NCBI RefSeq assembly: GCF_003253705.1
Contig: NZ_QKYU01000017.1
Coordinates: forward strand, 1-64,000
From: Humitalea rosea
Lineage (GTDB): Bacteria > Pseudomonadota > Alphaproteobacteria > Acetobacterales > Acetobacteraceae
DNA: 64,000 nucleotides
Reading direction: 5' to 3'
The translations under genes and the position numbers were made by a program. The notes under the pieces are model-generated. The model ran no database searches. It saw nothing but the letters and a program-made list of their open reading frames with translations, and had not been told where the DNA came from. Below are positions 61,127 through 64,000 of this stretch, in pieces (position 1 is the first letter of the stretch; every line of letters starts with the position of its first letter).

Positions 61127-61797
61127 GCTGATTGCTCCTTGTCGTCGGCGAGCCCGAAGGCGGCCAGAATCTCGTGTATGGCGCGGCGGCGGTCGGCGAG
61201 GCGGGTTTCGACGCCGCCATCCTCCCAGACCAGCCGGGCATCGCCCGGGGCCAGGGCGGGATCGCCCTGCACCGGCGGCCCGTGCTCGCCGAGCAGATCC
61301 GTGACCGTTGCAACCAGCGCCGTCGCCACCAGGCAGCGCGGCTGCCGCCCGGCGGTCAGCGTCGCGGCCATGCGTGTCGCGGCCCGTGCGGCCTGCGCGG
61401 CGCCGTCATGCGCAGCGGCATAAGGCAAAGCCGCATCCAGGGCCGCCAACAGCAGCCCGGCGAGGGCCGCGGCATCTTCCTCGGCACGCGCGACGGCGGC
61501 GGTGGCGGCGGCCTCCAGCCCCTGCGCCAGCGCCGCCAGGCTGCGCGCGGCCTGGGCGGCGTCCTCCCCGCGCGCCTCGGCGAGGCCGGCGGCGCGCCCG
61601 GCGGAAAACCCGATCTCGCGCGCCGTCGCCCGCGCCTCGTCCAGCAGCGCGTCGAGGTCCTGTGCCGAAGTGTCCTCGGGCGGCGGCGGCGGGGGCGGCG
61701 CGTCGAGATCGGGCAGCAGCAGTCCGGTGCGCAAGGTGGCCGTGATCCGCGTCACTGGCTGGCCGGAGCCGAGCGGAGAGGAGATGAACGCCGCCAT
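61123..61797 (-). CDS. fliH: FliH-like flagellar export ATPase regulator
   Basis: A 224-residue FliH-like protein, identified largely from context between fliG and fliN. A Pro-run (APPPPPPPEDTSAQDLDALL) leads to a GxxxG-type helix (AREIGFSAGRAAGLAEARGE) typical of FliH, a long Ala-rich coil, and a C-terminal domain (RCLVATALVATVTDLLGEHG). FliH binds and inhibits the export ATPase FliI and links it to FliN. The ATG at 61797 is preferred because the upstream frame lies within fliG. fliI itself is not in the window. Confidence 0.8.
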   Translation of the reverse strand: MAAFISSPLGSGQPVTRITATLRTGLLLPDLDAPPPPPPPEDTSAQDLDALLDEARATAREIGFSAGRAAGLAEARGEDAAQAARSLAALAQGLEAAATAAVARAEEDAAALAGLLLAALDAALPYAAAHDGAAQAARAATRMAATLTAGRQPRCLVATALVATVTDLLGEHGPPVQGDPALAPGDARLVWEDGGVETRLADRRRAIHEILAAFGLADDKEQSA

Positions 61798-61798
61798 G

Positions 61799-62797
61799 CT
61801 ATTCGACCAGCTCGTCGCGACCCTCGGCGAGGCGGATCTGCCCCTGCGCCGCGAGGTCCTTGGCCGAGGCGACGATGGAGACCTGCGCCTCATCCACATC
61901 CTTCAGCCGCACGGGGCCGAGCCCCGCGATATCGTCGCGCAGCATCTTGCCGGCGCGCTCGCTCATGTTGCGCAGGAACAGGTCGCGCAGATCCTGGCTC
62001 GCGCCCTTCAGCGCGATGGTCAGCCGGTCCTTCTCGACGCCGCGCATCAGGATCTGGATGCCCGCCGCATCCAGGCGTTGCAGATCGTCGAAGGTGAACA
62101 TCAGCCCGCGGATGCGTTCGGCGGCATCGCGGTTGCGTTCCTCCAGCGCGCCCAGGATGCGGCTCTCCGAGGCGCGGTCGAGGTTGTTGAAGATCTCGGC
62201 CATCACCTCATGCGCATCGCGCCGGTTGGTGCGCGCGAGGTTGGACATGAACTCCATCTTCAAGGTGCGCTCGACCCCTTCCAGCGCCTCCTTCTGCACA
62301 TTCTCCATCCGCAGCATCCGCATCACCACCTCCATGGCGAAGGATTCCGGCAGCAGCGACAGCACGCGCGCGGCGTGGTCGGGCTTCACCTTGGAGAGCA
62401 CGACAGCGACGGTCTGCGGGTATTCGTTCTTCAGATAATTCGCCAGCACCGCCTCGCTGACATTGCCGAGCTTCTCCCACATGGTGCGGCCGGCGGGACC
62501 GCGGATCTCCTCCATGATCTGCGCCACCCGTTCCTTGGGCAGCGACTTCATCAACATGCGTTCCGTGGTCTCGAAGGAGCCGGTCAGGCTGCCGGCGCTG
62601 CCGAGGCTGCAGGCGAATTCCTCGCAGAGCTGCTCCACCGTATCGGCGGTGATGGTGCCGAGGCCGGACATCGCGATGGAGAGGTCGCGCACCTCATCCT
62701 CATGCAGCCGCCCAAGCAGGGTCACGGCATGCGCCTCGTCGATCGCGAGCAGAAGGGCCGCGGCCTTCTGCGGCCCGGTCATGCCGTTCAGGCTCAT
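61799..62797 (-). CDS. fliG: Flagellar motor switch protein FliG
   Basis: A 332-residue FliG, the rotor protein that contacts the MotA stator. The N-terminal domain binds FliF ([20 protein letters not shown]). The middle EHPQ motif that binds FliM reads EYPQ here ([20 protein letters not shown]). The C-terminal torque helix with alternating charges is present ([20 protein letters not shown]). It overlaps fliF by four bases and is followed immediately by fliH. The His to Tyr change in the FliM-binding motif is unusual but conservative in size. Confidence 0.96.
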   Translation of the reverse strand: MSLNGMTGPQKAAALLLAIDEAHAVTLLGRLHEDEVRDLSIAMSGLGTITADTVEQLCEEFACSLGSAGSLTGSFETTERMLMKSLPKERVAQIMEEIRGPAGRTMWEKLGNVSEAVLANYLKNEYPQTVAVVLSKVKPDHAARVLSLLPESFAMEVVMRMLRMENVQKEALEGVERTLKMEFMSNLARTNRRDAHEVMAEIFNNLDRASESRILGALEERNRDAAERIRGLMFTFDDLQRLDAAGIQILMRGVEKDRLTIALKGASQDLRDLFLRNMSERAGKMLRDDIAGLGPVRLKDVDEAQVSIVASAKDLAAQGQIRLAEGRDELVE

Positions 62798-64000
62798 TGG
62801 GGTGTCTCCGCATGCAACCAGCCACGGATGACGCCGAGCGCCTCCTCTGGATGCGCATCAAGCAGTTTCGCCAGCCGGGCCAGTGAGGAGGCCCGCATCT
62901 GGCCGGCGATATTCGCCAGGCTGACCATGCCGTCCTCCCCTTCATCGGTCAGCGCCAGCATGGTGCCGGGGGCGCCCAGCGCGGCCGGGTTCGGCGTGCC
63001 ATCGGGCAGCAGCGCCGGCACCGCGGCGCCCGCCTCGGCCGAGGCCAGAACGCTCCGCGTCGTCAGCGCCGCCACGAGCTTGCCCGCCACCGGCCGCGCC
63101 ACGGCCAGCAGCGCGACCAGCGCGACCAAGGCAAAGACCGAACTTTCGATCAGCCGCGCGACGGTGGCCGGCGACAATCCAAGCAGCGCCGGCGCTTCCT
63201 CCATCCCGGCACCCGGCGGCTCGGCGAAGCGCAGCGACACCACCTCGACATGGTCGCCGCGCCGTTCGTCGAAGCCGACGGCGCCGCGCACCAGCGTGAC
63301 CAGGCGTTGCAACTCCTCCGGGGTGCGTTCGCGGAAGGTGCGCGGCTGCCCCTCCCAGACCCCATCGACCAGCACCGCGACGGAGAGGCGCTTCATCACC
63401 GGATGCTCGCGCTGGACGTTGCGCGTGGTGCGGCCGATCTCGAAGTTGGTGGTCTCCTCCTGCCGGCTCTCCTGGGTCTGCGGCCCGGCGGCGGCCTCGG
63501 CGCCCGGCAGTTGCGTGGCGACCGAGGCGACGCCGCCTTCACCGCTGCGGTTTTGTTCATTCACGGTCTGGGTGCTGCGCGGAACCTGATTGTCGGGGTC
63601 GAAGCGTTCCTCGACTGTGGTGACACGCTCGAAATCCATCTCGGCCGAAACCTCGGCGCGGACCCGGCCCTGGCCGAGGCTGCGTTCGAGCATTTCCTCG
63701 ACGGCACGCGCGAGGCGCATTTCCAGCGCGCGGCGCGCTTCCTCCTGGCTCGCCGCCCCGGCCGGCCCATTCAGCGCCTGCCCGCCGCGCGCCAACAACT
63801 CCCCCCGGCTGTCCACGATCGACACGCCCTGCGGCCGCAGCCCCGGCACCGCCATCGAGACGAGGTGCAGCACCGCCTGCACCCCCTCGCGATCCAGCCG
63901 CTGCGCGCCCTGCATGGTCAGCACCACGCTCGCCTGCGCCTCGCCCCGTTCGCGGGAAAAAGGTTCGCGGCGTGGCAGCACCAGATGCACCCGCGCCCCG
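62794..64000 (-). CDS. fliF: Flagellar MS-ring protein FliF, 5' end missing
   Basis: The C-terminal 401 codons of FliF; the gene runs off the right edge. [20 protein letters not shown] belongs to the ring-building motif region, followed by the variable periplasmic part ([32 protein letters not shown]), the second membrane helix ([20 protein letters not shown]) and the cytoplasmic tail [20 protein letters not shown] then RGWL that binds FliG. It overlaps fliG by four bases. The operon promoter lies outside the window. Confidence 0.95.
   Translation of the reverse strand, partial: GARVHLVLPRREPFSRERGEAQASVVLTMQGAQRLDREGVQAVLHLVSMAVPGLRPQGVSIVDSRGELLARGGQALNGPAGAASQEEARRALEMRLARAVEEMLERSLGQGRVRAEVSAEMDFERVTTVEERFDPDNQVPRSTQTVNEQNRSGEGGVASVATQLPGAEAAAGPQTQESRQEETTNFEIGRTTRNVQREHPVMKRLSVAVLVDGVWEGQPRTFRERTPEELQRLVTLVRGAVGFDERRGDHVEVVSLRFAEPPGAGMEEAPALLGLSPATVARLIESSVFALVALVALLAVARPVAGKLVAALTTRSVLASAEAGAAVPALLPDGTPNPAALGAPGTMLALTDEGEDGMVSLANIAGQMRASSLARLAKLLDAHPEEALGVIRGWLHAETPQ

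Noticed and set aside
1-64000. CRISPR arrays, insertion sequences and transposase genes
   Set aside because: No regularly spaced repeats, transposase-like proteins or terminal inverted repeats with target duplications were seen.

Overview
The window is uniformly GC-rich chromosome. The flagellar gene order, FixJ-type regulators, fused TRAP permease, tandem DszA-like monooxygenases and D-aminopeptidase fit an alphaproteobacterium, most likely a Roseomonas-like member of the Acetobacteraceae/Rhodospirillales. That placement is inference from gene content; no 16S or ribosomal genes are present.

Layout. 1-2947 (+): a Tat-exported NMT1/SsuA-type binding protein, an isopenicillin-N-synthase-like dioxygenase and an orphan metW. 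2944-9627 (-): a five-gene operon of a PotA-like ATPase, a binding protein, two paralogous DszA/NtaA-type flavin monooxygenases and a fused two-domain permease, suggesting uptake followed by oxidative breakdown of one class of small compound. 9814-12319: an HpaB-family monooxygenase divergent from a LysR regulator, with a palindromic operator just before the lysR start codon. 12452-16264 (-): two tandem, evidently duplicated histidine kinase/response regulator pairs. 16444-19978: osmC with its terminator, a winged-helix/NB-ARC regulator, a 570-base gap holding strong palindromes and the tail of a lost crotonase gene, and a NarL-type response regulator.

20173-44751 (+): the most striking region, a 24.6-kb, 16-gene, tightly overlapping operon for a contractile phage-tail-like injection system. 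It encodes sheath, tube, hub, separate spike, PAAR tip, gp25 wedge, baseplate J, a tail-I-like wedge, fibre-like and coiled-coil proteins, a 1083-residue helical tape-measure candidate, and a 2098-residue protein with a small Rhs-like core followed by a huge C-terminal region containing an HExxHxxQ metallopeptidase motif. No capsid, terminase, integrase, lysis gene or AAA+ ATPase is seen, and hub and spike are separate genes. It looks like a divergent extracellular contractile injection system or tailocin with a probable payload at its 3' end.

44758-51175: a DedA-PAP2-LssY fusion, a D-aminopeptidase, a compositionally unusual GmhA-like SIS isomerase, tRNA-Arg(CCT), an SDR and CorA. 51286-55128 (-): a TRAP permease co-translated with mtnB, mtnD and mtnC of the methionine salvage pathway. 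55277-55537: tatA. 55765-64000 (-): a flagellar operon fliF(partial)-fliG-fliH-fliN-flbD-flhA-flhF-flhG, with most junctions overlapping by four bases, running off the right edge inside fliF.
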